Position numbers and translations under genes: made by a program
Assembly: GCA_040429635.1 (NCBI GenBank)
Contig: CP158972.1
Location: 1,932,001 to 1,996,000 of the forward strand
DNA length: 64,000 nucleotides
Source of the DNA: Tamlana crocina
GTDB lineage: Bacteria; Bacteroidota; Bacteroidia; Flavobacteriales; Flavobacteriaceae
Direction: 5' to 3'
The notes under the pieces: generated by a model
Database searches by the model: none
Told to the model about the DNA's origin: nothing
The model's input: the letters and a program-made list of their open reading frames with translations, nothing else
In this document: positions 17,032 through 26,612 of the stretch, piece by piece
How positions within the stretch are numbered: the stretch's first letter is position 1
Layout: every line of letters starts with the position of its first letter

Positions 17032-17281
17032 TTAAAGGAAAATTAACACCGAATACATTAAAAGATTTTAATTTTAAAGCAATAGAAATCCTGATTAATG
17101 TTTTCAGGGTAATGTTATCGTAAATCCCTCTTTCGATTTTGCTAAATGCACTAGGGTCTATATCACATAGAGCATCCATATCCTCCAGTTTATAACCTTG
17201 CCTCTCTCTTTCTTCTTTTATTTTATTACCAATAGCTAATAATAATTCTTTTAAAGAGAGGTCTACCTTCTTTGAATTCAT
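16979..17281 (-). pseudogene. XRE-family regulator whose last codons were replaced by the IS
   Basis: A protein of 100 residues with an XRE HTH at about residues 15-72 (IKEERERQGYKLEDMDALCD, SAFSKIERG). Residues 1-83 are original; the last 17 (from RHYPEK) are read out of the IS right end. Removing the IS and one copy of TTAAAGGA restores an 88-residue frame ending NDFLD-stop at about 15,674. The HTH is complete, so the protein may still bind DNA. It belongs with the Cas2-like small gene at 15,263-15,535. Confidence 0.85.
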
Positions 17282-17426
17282 TTACTTATTTTGGACAAGG
17301 TTGTATTTATTGAAGAATATTCTTTGGTAATATATTTCCAATATGATAAATTTTATTATATTTGTTTGAATTACATAAATTTGCAATTCTTCAAATTAAA
17401 ATATTAGAAGCAATTGCTTGGAGTCT

Positions 17427-17533
17427 CGGATTGAAAACTGGTACTTTTTAGACAACGAGATGATAAGTAAGTTTGCTCACGACCCGGGCGTGGGCTCTCT
17501 TATCGTTGTCAGGTATACCAGTACCCCAATCCG
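17427..17533. other. Long interrupted inverted repeat, possible structured RNA
   Basis: Successive complementary blocks nest around a centre: CGGATTG (17427-17433) with CAATCCG (17527-17533); ACTGGTA (17437-17443) with TACCAGT (17516-17522); GACAAC (17451-17456) with GTTGTC (17505-17510); GATAAG (17462-17467) with CTTATC (17499-17504); CACG (17478-17481) with CGTG (17489-17492) around ACCCGGG. Five collinear stems make a folded transcript or cruciform likely. It does not match a known riboswitch that I recognise. Strand of function unknown. Confidence 0.6.
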
Positions 17534-17645
17534 GTAAGTTGAGTTTCACGCCTTTTTATTATTGTAATTTTGGTTTGCTCAACTGTTCTTGGCAAAAGTT
17601 TCTTCATTTTAATTCGGGTTTTGCAAAATACTACGGTTTTAAACT

Positions 17646-17768
17646 ATGGTAAACCCATTTAAAAAACTTACAGGGTATAAAGGATTAAAAATTACCAAGG
17701 CACAGTACAATGTGACCTTTACGGTATTTTGTGCCCTGTTTCCTAAAAAACCAAAGTATCCGGTTTAG
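17646..17768 (+). CDS. Possible 40-residue peptide
   Basis: ATG 17646 opens a 40-codon frame for a basic, Lys/Tyr-rich peptide (MVNPFKKLTGYKGLK at its start, FPKKPKYPV at its end) with a central hydrophobic TFTVFCALF. There is no recognised family. Codon use is compatible with translation, but length gives little evidence. It lies 500 bases before the SusC gene on the same strand. Confidence 0.25.
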   Translation: MVNPFKKLTGYKGLKITKAQYNVTFTVFCALFPKKPKYPV

Positions 17769-18191
17769 GATGCCCAATTGTTACGGGAGTGACGTTATAG
17801 CCCCTGCAAAAGCAGGATTATAATACCGGGTTGTTAAAACATGCGGTATCCGGTATTTCAATATTCTTTTTCTCCTGTAATGTACCACTGCATATATTTC
17901 ATGGTATCCGGCCATGTAACGATAATCCCTAAGTAATTAAACAAGTCATCTTACGGCAATAAGGTGCGCTATACATTCATTTAAAACAATGCCTATGGAA
18001 TACCCTTTGAATTAGTTACGGTATGTCGGGCGGGCGTAAGCCCTGTAAACACAACAGGTAATCATTTACAGGTGACCTGCCCAGATATACCATTATTGAT
18101 GTTAGTGTGAAATTTAACTATAAAAACGAAATGCCTATGAAACAACAATAACGATTACAGTATAAAGCCGTTAATCTACGGCAAAAAGAAA

Positions 18192-18223
18192 CCCTCCAAT
18201 CACTTTGACGGGTTACCGGAGGG
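18192..18223 (+). other. Hairpin 44 bases before the SusC gene
   Basis: CCCTCC at 18192-18197 pairs with GGAGGG at 18218-18223 around a 20-base loop. No T-run follows, so it is not a standard terminator; it could affect SusC messenger stability or translation. Confidence 0.3.
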
Positions 18224-18266
18224 CAGATCCAATTAAAACGATGTTTAATTAAACGTATTCAAAATT

Positions 18267-21200
18267 ATGAAAAATACCTTTTACAACAAGGTAAAGAGCC
18301 TGCTTATTTGCACGCTTTTTGTAGCCTTGACGCTCTTGGCCAACCATGCTTGGGGCATCCCCATACCTGACCATATAAACTTTAAGGTTCAACAACGGCA
18401 AATCAAGGGCAAAGTTGTTGATGTAAATGGTGTTCCTATAGCCGGTGTAAACATTCAAGTTAAAAACACCCATAGGGGCACAATTTCAAACTTTGATGGG
18501 AGGTACATCATTGAGGCCACAGCAACCGATACTCTGGTCTTTTCGGCATTGGGTCTTGAGACGCAGGAAATGATTGTTGACAATAAAATAACCATAAATG
18601 TAGTACTTCGGGAAAGTGTTACCGATTTGGGCACCGTTATGGTCAATGCCGGATATTATTCGGTTTCTGAAAATGAACGCACCGGTAGTATCAGTAAGGT
18701 CACCGCAAAGGATATCGAATTACAGCCTATTGTAAGCCCATTACAGGCTTTAGAGGGGAGGATGCCCGGTGTAGAGGTTGAACAGGGGAGCGGCATTACC
18801 GGATTGGCCCCAAACATCCGTATACGCGGAACCAACAGTTTGCGCAATGATGGTAACTACCCGCTATATATTGTGGATGGAGTCCCCGTCAATTCCGAGC
18901 CTTTAAACAGTGTCGGTTCTTTGACCAGCCAATCGGGACTGGACCCTTTGAGTACGTTGAACCTCCAGAATATTGAAAGCATTGAGGTTTTAAAAGATGC
19001 CGATGCCACAGCCATCTATGGCTCACGTGGAGCAAATGGGGTAGTGCTCATTACCACCAAAAAAGGATCGAACGAAAATGGACGGACTTTATTGGCCATC
19101 AACCTGTATTCAGGTATCTCTGAGGTTTCCAATAAGGCAAAATTGTTGAACACGCCTCAGTACCTTTCCATGAGGCGACAGGCCTTTGAGAACGATGGTT
19201 TGACCCCCAATGAAGGCAATGCCCCCGATTTGGTGTTGTGGGACCAAAACCGCTATACAGACTGGCAGGAGGTGTTGTTTGGAAAGACGGTATTGGCAAA
19301 AAGTATCAACATGGCCGTATCGGGCGGCAATGCCTACACCTCATTTCGGGTAGGCGGTGGGTATCAAAACCAAGGGTCTGTATTTCCCGGTAATTTCGAT
19401 TACAATAAGCTCACTGCAAATTTAAACCTAAACCACCGCTCCAAAGACCAAAGATTTCAACTCGATCTTTCCGTCAATTATGGCGTGGACGATAATGCCC
19501 TGTTTTTTGGAAACAACTTTGTGAACAGCGCTCTAAATACCGCGCCCAATGCCCCTGCCATTTACAAGGAGGACGGGAGCCTGAATTGGGACAACTGGAC
19601 CGGTAATAACCCATTGGCCGTGCTCGAACAGCCGCAGGATATTAAGACCGATAACCTACTGACCAATATGGGGCTTTCCTATGAAATGCTCAAAGGTTTA
19701 AAATTAAAAGTGAATGCGGGATACTCCAAATTAAATAGTGAAGAGCAGGTACGTTTTTTCAAAGAGGCCAATCGCCCGAACAGGTGGGACTTTATAAGGT
19801 TGAGCACCATACAGAACCAGGCCAACAGGCAATCATGGATCGTAGAGCCTCAAATGGCCTATGACATGGTACAGGGAAAGTTTGAAATCAATGCTTTGGT
19901 CGGCGGCACTTTTCAGGATAACAAAAACGGCTATTTAAGTATGGAAGGAAACGGTTATGCAGATAAAAGTTTAATGGGAAACCTTGCTGCGGCCGATGAT
20001 GTACGTACCTTAGCTGATACCAATACAGAATATAGATATGCTGCGGTATTTGGACGCTTGGGATTGAACTGGGACGAAAAGTATTTCCTGAACATCACAG
20101 GAAGACGTGATGGCTCTTCCCGTTTTGGTCCTGATAAGCGTTTTTCGAATTTCGGAGCCATTGGTGCCGCATGGATATTCTCCGAAGAAAATGTTATTCG
20201 TGAAAACTTGTCTTTTCTAAGTTTTGGAAAGCTAAGGGGAAGCTATGGCACTACCGGAAGTGACCAAATAGGGGACTACGGATATCTAGATGCTTATGAG
20301 CCCACCGATGGCGCAGGAGGTCTGTACCCTACCCAATTATTTAACGCGGATTATTCGTGGGAGGTCAATAAAAAACTGGAAGCCGCTCTTCAGCTCGGAT
20401 TTATTCAAAACCGTATCAACGTAGATGTGAGTTGGTACAGAAACCGCTCTTCCAACCAATTGGTAGGCTATCCGTTGCCTGCCATTACAGGGTTTACTTC
20501 GGTACAGGCAAACCTTCCGGCCACGGTGCAAAATACGGGATGGGAAGTACTCCTTAATACAACCAATATCGCCAATGGCGCATTCTCTTGGAAAACCTCC
20601 TTGAATATGACTTTTCCAGACAACAAGCTTGTGGCCTTTGATGGTATAGAGCAGACCTCTTATGCCAACAGATATAGAGTGGGGCACCCTTTAAATATAA
20701 GGTTGCTCTATCAGTATGAAGGAATAGATCCGGAAACCGGTTTTTACCGCATTTCGGATGTCAATGAAGATGGCAGGTTTAATAATGACGATAGGGTGAT
20801 CATTAAAAATATGGGCAGGGCATATTACGGCGGACTTAATAACCAAATACAGTATAAGGGATTTTCACTTCAGTTTCTGTTCGAATACATTAAGCAGAGT
20901 AACTTGAGTTATATATTCAGCACGACACCTCCAGGTTTTTCGGGCAACAAGCCCGTGGAGTTCCTGAACGCTTGGGAGGTGCCCGGTGATAATGAAGACA
21001 TCCAGAAAGTGTCACAATCGTTTTCGGCCTTATTTTCTTCCTTAAATGCAGCGAATAGTTCTTTAGGGATAGAAGATGCCTCGTTTCTAAGATTGAAAAA
21101 TATATCCCTGTCCTACCAACTGCCCCGAGACGTCATGGAAAGATTGAACATACGGTCGGCCAATGTATATGTGCGCGCTCAAAACCTTTTTACCATAACA

Positions 21201-21287
21201 AGGTACGCTGGATTGGATCCCCAAGGCGGTAGGGGAGTTGTACCTCCCCTGAGAACAATAACCTGTGGAATCCAGATAAACCTATAA
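18267..21287 (+). CDS. SusC/RagA-type TonB-dependent outer-membrane transporter
   Basis: A 1,006-residue protein. A signal peptide occupies about residues 1-30 (LLICTLFVALTLLANHAWG). Next comes a carboxypeptidase-regulatory-like domain (QIKGKVVDVNGVPIAGVNI, about 46-125). A TonB plug follows, with the SusC hallmark VLKDADATAIYGSRGANGVV in two parts at about 245-265, then a 22-strand-type barrel. No FecR-interacting STN domain is seen. SusC proteins form the pore of a pedal-bin importer with SusD. The next gene, 12 bases on, codes for SusD, and a secreted peptidase follows, so a peptide rather than a glycan is a reasonable guess for the cargo. Confidence 0.95.
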   Translation: MKNTFYNKVKSLLICTLFVALTLLANHAWGIPIPDHINFKVQQRQIKGKVVDVNGVPIAGVNIQVKNTHRGTISNFDGRYIIEATATDTLVFSALGLETQEMIVDNKITINVVLRESVTDLGTVMVNAGYYSVSENERTGSISKVTAKDIELQPIVSPLQALEGRMPGVEVEQGSGITGLAPNIRIRGTNSLRNDGNYPLYIVDGVPVNSEPLNSVGSLTSQSGLDPLSTLNLQNIESIEVLKDADATAIYGSRGANGVVLITTKKGSNENGRTLLAINLYSGISEVSNKAKLLNTPQYLSMRRQAFENDGLTPNEGNAPDLVLWDQNRYTDWQEVLFGKTVLAKSINMAVSGGNAYTSFRVGGGYQNQGSVFPGNFDYNKLTANLNLNHRSKDQRFQLDLSVNYGVDDNALFFGNNFVNSALNTAPNAPAIYKEDGSLNWDNWTGNNPLAVLEQPQDIKTDNLLTNMGLSYEMLKGLKLKVNAGYSKLNSEEQVRFFKEANRPNRWDFIRLSTIQNQANRQSWIVEPQMAYDMVQGKFEINALVGGTFQDNKNGYLSMEGNGYADKSLMGNLAAADDVRTLADTNTEYRYAAVFGRLGLNWDEKYFLNITGRRDGSSRFGPDKRFSNFGAIGAAWIFSEENVIRENLSFLSFGKLRGSYGTTGSDQIGDYGYLDAYEPTDGAGGLYPTQLFNADYSWEVNKKLEAALQLGFIQNRINVDVSWYRNRSSNQLVGYPLPAITGFTSVQANLPATVQNTGWEVLLNTTNIANGAFSWKTSLNMTFPDNKLVAFDGIEQTSYANRYRVGHPLNIRLLYQYEGIDPETGFYRISDVNEDGRFNNDDRVIIKNMGRAYYGGLNNQIQYKGFSLQFLFEYIKQSNLSYIFSTTPPGFSGNKPVEFLNAWEVPGDNEDIQKVSQSFSALFSSLNAANSSLGIEDASFLRLKNISLSYQLPRDVMERLNIRSANVYVRAQNLFTITRYAGLDPQGGRGVVPPLRTITCGIQINL

Positions 21288-21299
21288 AAAATTAAAAAC

Positions 21300-22697
21300 A
21301 TGAAATCTAGATATATTATACTGATCGGTCTTGGCCTGCTCCAAGCCTCTTGTGAAGATTTTGTAGCGGTGGAAGCTCCGGACTATAAGATTATTAGTGA
21401 GACCGTATTCAATAACGATGCCACGGCAAACAGTGCCGTTATGGGCATCTATAATGAACTGTTCAAGGCAGATTTTGCCAATGGTGATTTTCGTTCGGTT
21501 ACCATGTTGGGCGGGTTGGCTGCCGATAATGCCCAGACCACCACAGTGAACGATGCCATGAGGGAGTTCGAGAACAATGAGATATTGATAAACAACGCCT
21601 ATAATTTAAACCTCTGGTCCAGTGCGTACAATATTGTTTATATGTGCAATGCCGTATTGGATGGGCTGGAAGCCTCTAAAGAGGTTTCCGCAGAAATGAA
21701 GGATAGGCTCATGGGCGAAGCACGTTTTGTCCGTGCTTTTGTATATTTCTATCTCGTTAACCTGTATGGCGATGTGCCTCTAATCCAAACTTCGGACTAT
21801 CGGGAAAATGCTTTGGCTCCAAGAAGCTCAATAGTAGAAGTGTACAATCTCATTACGGACGATTTGGAAAGTGCTGCTGCCGTTTTGGGAACTACTTTTG
21901 AAAATGGTGAGCGTTTACGGGCCAATAGGTTTACGGCTATGGCCTTATTGGCCCGAGTAAACCTCTTTTTGGAAGATTGGGAGAAAGCGGAAACTTTGAG
22001 CGGACAGGTCATCGCTAGTTCTGAAAACTATACCCTTTTAAATGAACTCGATGACGTTTTTCTGGCCAATAGCCAAGAAGCCATTTGGCAGATATCACCT
22101 GCCGGGAGCGGTGCCTTGAGCTATATAACCAATGAGGCGCGAATATTCATTTTGACCGATGCGCCACCAAATTCCCAACAGCCGTTAGCACTGGCTACTG
22201 ATTTAATAAATCACTATGGGGAACAGGACCTCAGACGGGAAAGTTGGGTTGGAGCACTTGAAACCGACGACCAAGTCTATTATTATCCATTTAAATATAA
22301 AAATAACATTTCGGAAGGTATGATTATGGAGTATTCCATGGCCTTGCGTTTGGCCGAACAATACTTTATCCGTGCCGAAGCACGAGCGAGACAGAGCAAA
22401 TTAACTGAGGCAATATCAGATTTAGATAAAATAAGGGAACGGGCAGGGCTACCATTGCTTTCAGTTACCGCTCCTGATATTGGCCGTGAACCGTTACTGG
22501 ATTCCATTCAGAAGGAACGGAGAAGGGAATTGTTTATGGAATGGGGACATCGCTGGTTGGATCTTAAACGCACAGGGGAGGCATCGGAAACATTGGGCGC
22601 CAAGAAAAACTCCTGGCAGGATACGGATGTCCTATATCCCGTACCGGAAGATGAAATCGACAAAAACCCGAACCTGACACAGAACAACGGATATTAA
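21300..22697 (+). CDS. RagB/SusD-family surface lipoprotein
   Basis: A 465-residue protein. The lipobox LQASC places the lipidated Cys at residue 18. The N-terminal SusD-like region and the C-terminal RagB/SusD domain (YFIRAEARARQ, RRRELFMEWGHRWLDLKR) are both present. SusD caps the SusC pore and captures the substrate outside the cell. It follows SusC by 12 bases and precedes the M16 peptidase by 16. Confidence 0.95.
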   Translation: MKSRYIILIGLGLLQASCEDFVAVEAPDYKIISETVFNNDATANSAVMGIYNELFKADFANGDFRSVTMLGGLAADNAQTTTVNDAMREFENNEILINNAYNLNLWSSAYNIVYMCNAVLDGLEASKEVSAEMKDRLMGEARFVRAFVYFYLVNLYGDVPLIQTSDYRENALAPRSSIVEVYNLITDDLESAAAVLGTTFENGERLRANRFTAMALLARVNLFLEDWEKAETLSGQVIASSENYTLLNELDDVFLANSQEAIWQISPAGSGALSYITNEARIFILTDAPPNSQQPLALATDLINHYGEQDLRRESWVGALETDDQVYYYPFKYKNNISEGMIMEYSMALRLAEQYFIRAEARARQSKLTEAISDLDKIRERAGLPLLSVTAPDIGREPLLDSIQKERRRELFMEWGHRWLDLKRTGEASETLGAKKNSWQDTDVLYPVPEDEIDKNPNLTQNNGY

Positions 22698-22713
22698 ATT
22701 TAATAAGATTACT

Positions 22714-25566
22714 ATGAACAATCGAAACAAAAAATATAGCTTTTTAATATTATTCATAAATATATTTTTATGTAATGCCTTCCCTGTGAATTCTTCAATT
22801 TGTAAGGAGACCGTGGCATTGGATCCCAGTATACGCCATGGCGTGTTGGATAATGGGCTTACGTATTATATAAAACCTACGGACAATGGTTCGTCCCAAA
22901 TGGATATACGTCTGATTGTTAAAGCGGGATCTTCCATTTTGGACCAGGATCAATATGAACTACAGCACGTTATGGAGCACGTGGCTTTTAAATCTGGAAG
23001 GAATATGACCATGGCAAAGGCGCATAATCTGGGGTTTAAAATGGGGGAAATCAATGGGAACACGTCTCATTATTTTGTACAGTACCATCTTAAGTCTACA
23101 TATACCGAGCAAAAAAGAGATATTGCCTTTGATTTGTTTCATGATATAATCTGGGGTTTGGAGTTGAAAAGTGAATATATAGATAGTGAGCGTTCTGTTA
23201 TCATAAATGAATTGGCAGAGAGAGGTCGGTTCGGTGCAGGTTCTATCTTGACCAGCTTGGAAAGTACCATGACAGGAAGAACCCCGAAAGCGCCCAAGGA
23301 CATTGTAAAGTATATAAAAACTTTCCCGCATGGACCACTTAAACGCTATTATAGAGATTGGTACCGCCCGGATTTAATGGCCATTGTTGTAGTTGGGGAT
23401 ATCGAAGACGTGGATGACATGGAAAACGAAATAAAAACAAGGTTCTCCAAGGATAAACCGGTGGAGAATCCACGCACGCCCAATGTAGATTACAGCAAAT
23501 ACAGAAGCCAAGCTCCTCAATTTATAAGCCAGGAGCACCCATACTTACTGAAGGGTTCAAAAAAAAGGACGGCCTATTTGCGTTTGTACCTGAAACAGAA
23601 AGAAAAGTTGGAAGAAAGTGGCATGGAGGCTTTAAGGAATGAACAGCAAAGGCAAGTTTTGATCGACATGCTAACAGCTAGGTTTATGGAACAACAGGAG
23701 GCCTATAACACTTCTTTCAACATTTTGCCTAAATTTATGTATCCGTCATCGTTGGGGGTGCAATTAAATATTAAAATAGATGGAGGTTCTGAAAAAGAGG
23801 TGATATTTGGAGCCTTAAGAACTATAAGGCAATTAGAGACAGATGGTTTTACGGAATCGGAATTTAAAACGGCCAAAGAAAATTACCTTTTAGCCTTACT
23901 TAAAATAGATACCTCTAAAGTGCCTTACTGGAAGGATAACATCATTGACCATTTTGTGTTTGGGGAAGTTTTGCCTCCCAATAAAAATGGGCTTTTAAAA
24001 GAAATCATATCCGATTTGACTTTGGATGAGTTCAATCGTTTTGCACAGCAGTATATCCAAACGGATACAGACAATATCGACATTATAACATTGGCTCCTC
24101 CCGGTCACCGTATGTTGTCTTACTCAGAAAGGACCATCCGTGGTTGGATTGCCAATGCCATTAATATGCCAGTAGTACCATATCGTAACCCAAGCATCCC
24201 TGACGAATTGATGGATGCTACAACGGTGAGTGGATTAAAGAAGGCTAACATTAAAAAGAAAAGCACCCCGTTGCCGGGAACATCGGAGTACCTCTTGGAC
24301 AATGGGGTTAGGCTGGTGTTGCACTCAATTTCTGTTCCAAATCCCAAACAAGAGCACTCATTAAGATTTCATGGTTTTACCAACAGAGGAATAAGCTGCT
24401 ATTCTCAGGCCGATTATTTTTCCGCTTTAAATGCCGCTGATATTGTTCGGAATTCCGGAGTTGGTGGGCTGGACAAATTTGAATTGGAACGTTACCTCTC
24501 CCATAATGGTTTTATGGGTAGGGTGTCTCCATATTTGGCCCATGATGAAGCGGGGATAAAAGGGGCCGTATCTTTAGAAGATTTGGAAACGGCTATGCAA
24601 CTGATCTATTTATATTTTACGGCGCCCAATAAAAATAAGCTCGCTTTTGAGGATTGGAAACTTAAATCGGGTTCATCCATTGTTTTAAAAAATATTAATG
24701 AGAAGGATTTTAATACTGCTGTTAGTGCGGTATTAAGAGATGAAACTTTTTTGCCCAAGGGGACTAAAGCCCTAAAAGGAGTAACAAAGACCGATTTGGA
24801 TAGGGCATTGGCGATATATAAGGAAATCTATGGTAACGCATCAGACTTTACCTTTGGGCTTACCGGTGATTTTCCTGAAGATCAAGTTTTGCACCTATGC
24901 CAAAAGTATTTAGGGAATTTACCCGTTGGTAAAGATCGAAATAATTGTGGTATACAAAAAACATCTAAAAAACATGATTTACCAAAGCCTCACGCGGTAG
25001 CTATACCAGCTACGGAATTTATGCAGGAAGTAAAGGTGCGGTTAGGGTATATTTCAGGTATAGATACTTCAGGCTTGGATTGGAAAAGGGAAATAAAGCT
25101 AAAATTGCTACAGTCGTTGATGAACTTTTCAATAATGCAGGAAATGCGATTTGAATCTACAAAGGAAGGGGGAAGCTATTATGCAGTGGTGGCGTGTAAT
25201 CAAAATTCAGGGCTGTTTACAGAGGTTTTTGTTACATTCAGTAGCAGTCCGGAAGACACAGACCGATTAATAAGGCAGGCCAAAGGATTTATGACATCCT
25301 TTAAGAACAGTATCGTAGACGTAGAATTGTTGGAAAGATATAAAAAAATGGAAGTCCTCAATTTAGAAAAGAAAAAGAACAATCGAATGTATATATCCGA
25401 TAAAATACATGCTTATTATAAGCTTGGAAGGCCATGGCACAGTATAGAGGAAGAACAGGAGTATATAAAATCTATTTCACCCTTGGATATAAAACACCTG
25501 GCACAAAAACTATTAAAAGTTAAGCCCTTCGAGTTTAGGATGGTATCTTCGAGGGAATTACAATGA
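22714..25566 (+). CDS. M16-family zinc metallopeptidase, probably periplasmic
   Basis: A 950-residue protein with an N-terminal signal-like stretch (about 9-27). The inverted zinc motif HVMEH is at residues 85-89, with the distal Glu region ERSVIINELAER about 75 residues on. Two M16 half-domains follow each other, with the second, inactive type starting near residue 530 (EYLLDNGVRLVLHSI). M16 peptidases of this kind degrade peptides enclosed in a chamber. Third gene of the SusCD operon, which suggests that imported peptides are cut up in the periplasm. Ends at a strong two-way terminator. Confidence 0.9.
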   Translation: MNNRNKKYSFLILFINIFLCNAFPVNSSICKETVALDPSIRHGVLDNGLTYYIKPTDNGSSQMDIRLIVKAGSSILDQDQYELQHVMEHVAFKSGRNMTMAKAHNLGFKMGEINGNTSHYFVQYHLKSTYTEQKRDIAFDLFHDIIWGLELKSEYIDSERSVIINELAERGRFGAGSILTSLESTMTGRTPKAPKDIVKYIKTFPHGPLKRYYRDWYRPDLMAIVVVGDIEDVDDMENEIKTRFSKDKPVENPRTPNVDYSKYRSQAPQFISQEHPYLLKGSKKRTAYLRLYLKQKEKLEESGMEALRNEQQRQVLIDMLTARFMEQQEAYNTSFNILPKFMYPSSLGVQLNIKIDGGSEKEVIFGALRTIRQLETDGFTESEFKTAKENYLLALLKIDTSKVPYWKDNIIDHFVFGEVLPPNKNGLLKEIISDLTLDEFNRFAQQYIQTDTDNIDIITLAPPGHRMLSYSERTIRGWIANAINMPVVPYRNPSIPDELMDATTVSGLKKANIKKKSTPLPGTSEYLLDNGVRLVLHSISVPNPKQEHSLRFHGFTNRGISCYSQADYFSALNAADIVRNSGVGGLDKFELERYLSHNGFMGRVSPYLAHDEAGIKGAVSLEDLETAMQLIYLYFTAPNKNKLAFEDWKLKSGSSIVLKNINEKDFNTAVSAVLRDETFLPKGTKALKGVTKTDLDRALAIYKEIYGNASDFTFGLTGDFPEDQVLHLCQKYLGNLPVGKDRNNCGIQKTSKKHDLPKPHAVAIPATEFMQEVKVRLGYISGIDTSGLDWKREIKLKLLQSLMNFSIMQEMRFESTKEGGSYYAVVACNQNSGLFTEVFVTFSSSPEDTDRLIRQAKGFMTSFKNSIVDVELLERYKKMEVLNLEKKKNNRMYISDKIHAYYKLGRPWHSIEEEQEYIKSISPLDIKHLAQKLLKVKPFEFRMVSSRELQ

Positions 25567-25587
25567 TATAGCAACAAACTTAAAAGT

Positions 25588-25615
25588 AAAGGAGTGCACC
25601 TGAGTGCACTCCTTT
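25588..25615. terminator. Bidirectional terminator between convergent genes
   Basis: A perfect 12-base stem (AAAGGAGTGCAC and complement) with the loop CTGA, flanked by A-rich and T-rich sequence on the two sides. It separates the M16 peptidase gene from the DUF6520 gene and can serve both. Confidence 0.85.
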
Positions 25616-25628
25616 TCATAAGCAAGAA

Positions 25629-25934
25629 TCAATCAGGATTTGGAACTGGTCCATTTATTAATACTGCTTGTCCATCTCCCTCTGCCTCATCATTAAGGTT
25701 TTTTGAATCATAAACCGTATATTCGGTAAGCGGATCCTCGGAAAACCTTACGGTACAATCATCGTTTTGTGGATTACATTCAACGTCAATCGTTGCCCAT
25801 CCATTTGGCGCTTCCACCAAAATGAATTTAGTAGCGTAATAGTCCTTTTCCGCATTTGTTTCCACAAATGCAAAAGACATTCCAATGGCCAATACAAAGG
25901 CCAACATCGGTAAAATCAATTTTAATCTTTTCAT
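25629..25934 (-). CDS. DUF6520-family small secreted protein
   Basis: A 101-residue protein starting at ATG 25934 with a clear signal peptide (LKLILPMLAFVLAIGMSFAF). The mature part contains one Cys pair (ECNPQNDDC) and ends in an acidic, Asn/Pro-rich tail, the pattern of flavobacterial DUF6520 proteins. These small proteins are usually found next to a MauE-type gene, as here (gap 87 bases). Their job is not known. Possibly a secreted peptide precursor or periplasmic signal; inference only. Confidence 0.75.
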   Translation of the reverse strand: MKRLKLILPMLAFVLAIGMSFAFVETNAEKDYYATKFILVEAPNGWATIDVECNPQNDDCTVRFSEDPLTEYTVYDSKNLNDEAEGDGQAVLINGPVPNPD

Positions 25935-26021
25935 GATTTTTAAATATTTATGGTTTAAACATGGTGCCCATTCTTTTGTACAGGTTGTGGGCCTCACCCT
26001 GCTTTTGTTGCAACAAATATT

Positions 26022-26498
26022 TTAAAAAGGGTATTTCGTATAATGGTATGTGCTGTGGGGTGTTGCCCCACATTCTTTACGGTACAGAACAATGCCGGTT
26101 ATCGCCAGCCCTATCCATATAATGTTGAATATGAAGTGTTGCTCCCAGGATAGAAGTGTGATGATACCGCCACAGGAACAAGGCGTATAGGGGCTGATGA
26201 ACAATATGCCCGCTACATATATCGTAAAGGTGGCCATAAGAATTAAGGCTCCATAAAGGCCTTTAAGTCTTGTTTTCTGAAAAGTGAGCAAAAGCGCAAC
26301 TCCTATTTCAATTACAGGAATCGCCCAGGACACAATCCCAGCGATATGGCCAACCCCAAATAAAGGGGAGTTGTTGAGATTGTTATAAAATTTATTCCCA
26401 TCCAAAAGCTTGCCCATCGCGGCATAAACAAATAGCACCACAAACAACATACTGATGATTTCGGTAATAATATTTCTATGTTTTTGTTCCCATTTCAT
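26022..26498 (-). CDS. MauE-type membrane protein
   Basis: A 158-residue integral membrane protein with four hydrophobic helices (about 12-30, 50-70, 78-102, 120-142). The short loop before the last helix holds CSCGG (SPYTPCSCGGI), the Cys pair of MauE/DoxX redox-associated proteins. MauE homologues help form disulfide bonds in secreted partners. The neighbour DUF6520 protein has two Cys, so it is a natural client; that is inference. Confidence 0.8.
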   Translation of the reverse strand: MKWEQKHRNIITEIISMLFVVLFVYAAMGKLLDGNKFYNNLNNSPLFGVGHIAGIVSWAIPVIEIGVALLLTFQKTRLKGLYGALILMATFTIYVAGILFISPYTPCSCGGIITLLSWEQHFIFNIIWIGLAITGIVLYRKECGATPHSTYHYTKYPF

Positions 26499-26612
26499 GC
26501 TATTTATATCTGTTTGATAATGAATGGTATAAAATTAAAGAAGCAGAATGATCCCTCTGGGATAATAACTGGTCTGTAAGGGATTAACTGATTTTGGCCG
26601 GGTATTTTGGAA

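Larger units (their letters stand above)
17282..18266. other. Nearly 1-kb region without a clear gene, rich in inverted repeats
   Basis: No gene longer than 40 codons is supported. It holds the large structured element at 17,427-17,533, a GTTGAG/CTCAAC pair at about 17,538-17,583, a 40-codon frame at 17,646-17,768, and a CCCTCC/GGAGGG hairpin at 18,192-18,223. Base composition is closer to the SusCD cassette than to the AT-rich operon on the left. It may be a decayed gene region or the long leader of the SusC transcript. Confidence 0.45.

Noticed and set aside
17538-17583. GTTGAGT and GCTCAAC near the structured repeat, resembling integron core sites
   Set aside because: The order is core first, inverse core second, the opposite of an attC site, and no integron integrase or cassette array is near.
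25588-25615. Operator for the DUF6520 gene
   Set aside because: The stem lies beyond the 3' ends of both convergent genes and is flanked by A- and T-runs, so it is a terminator.
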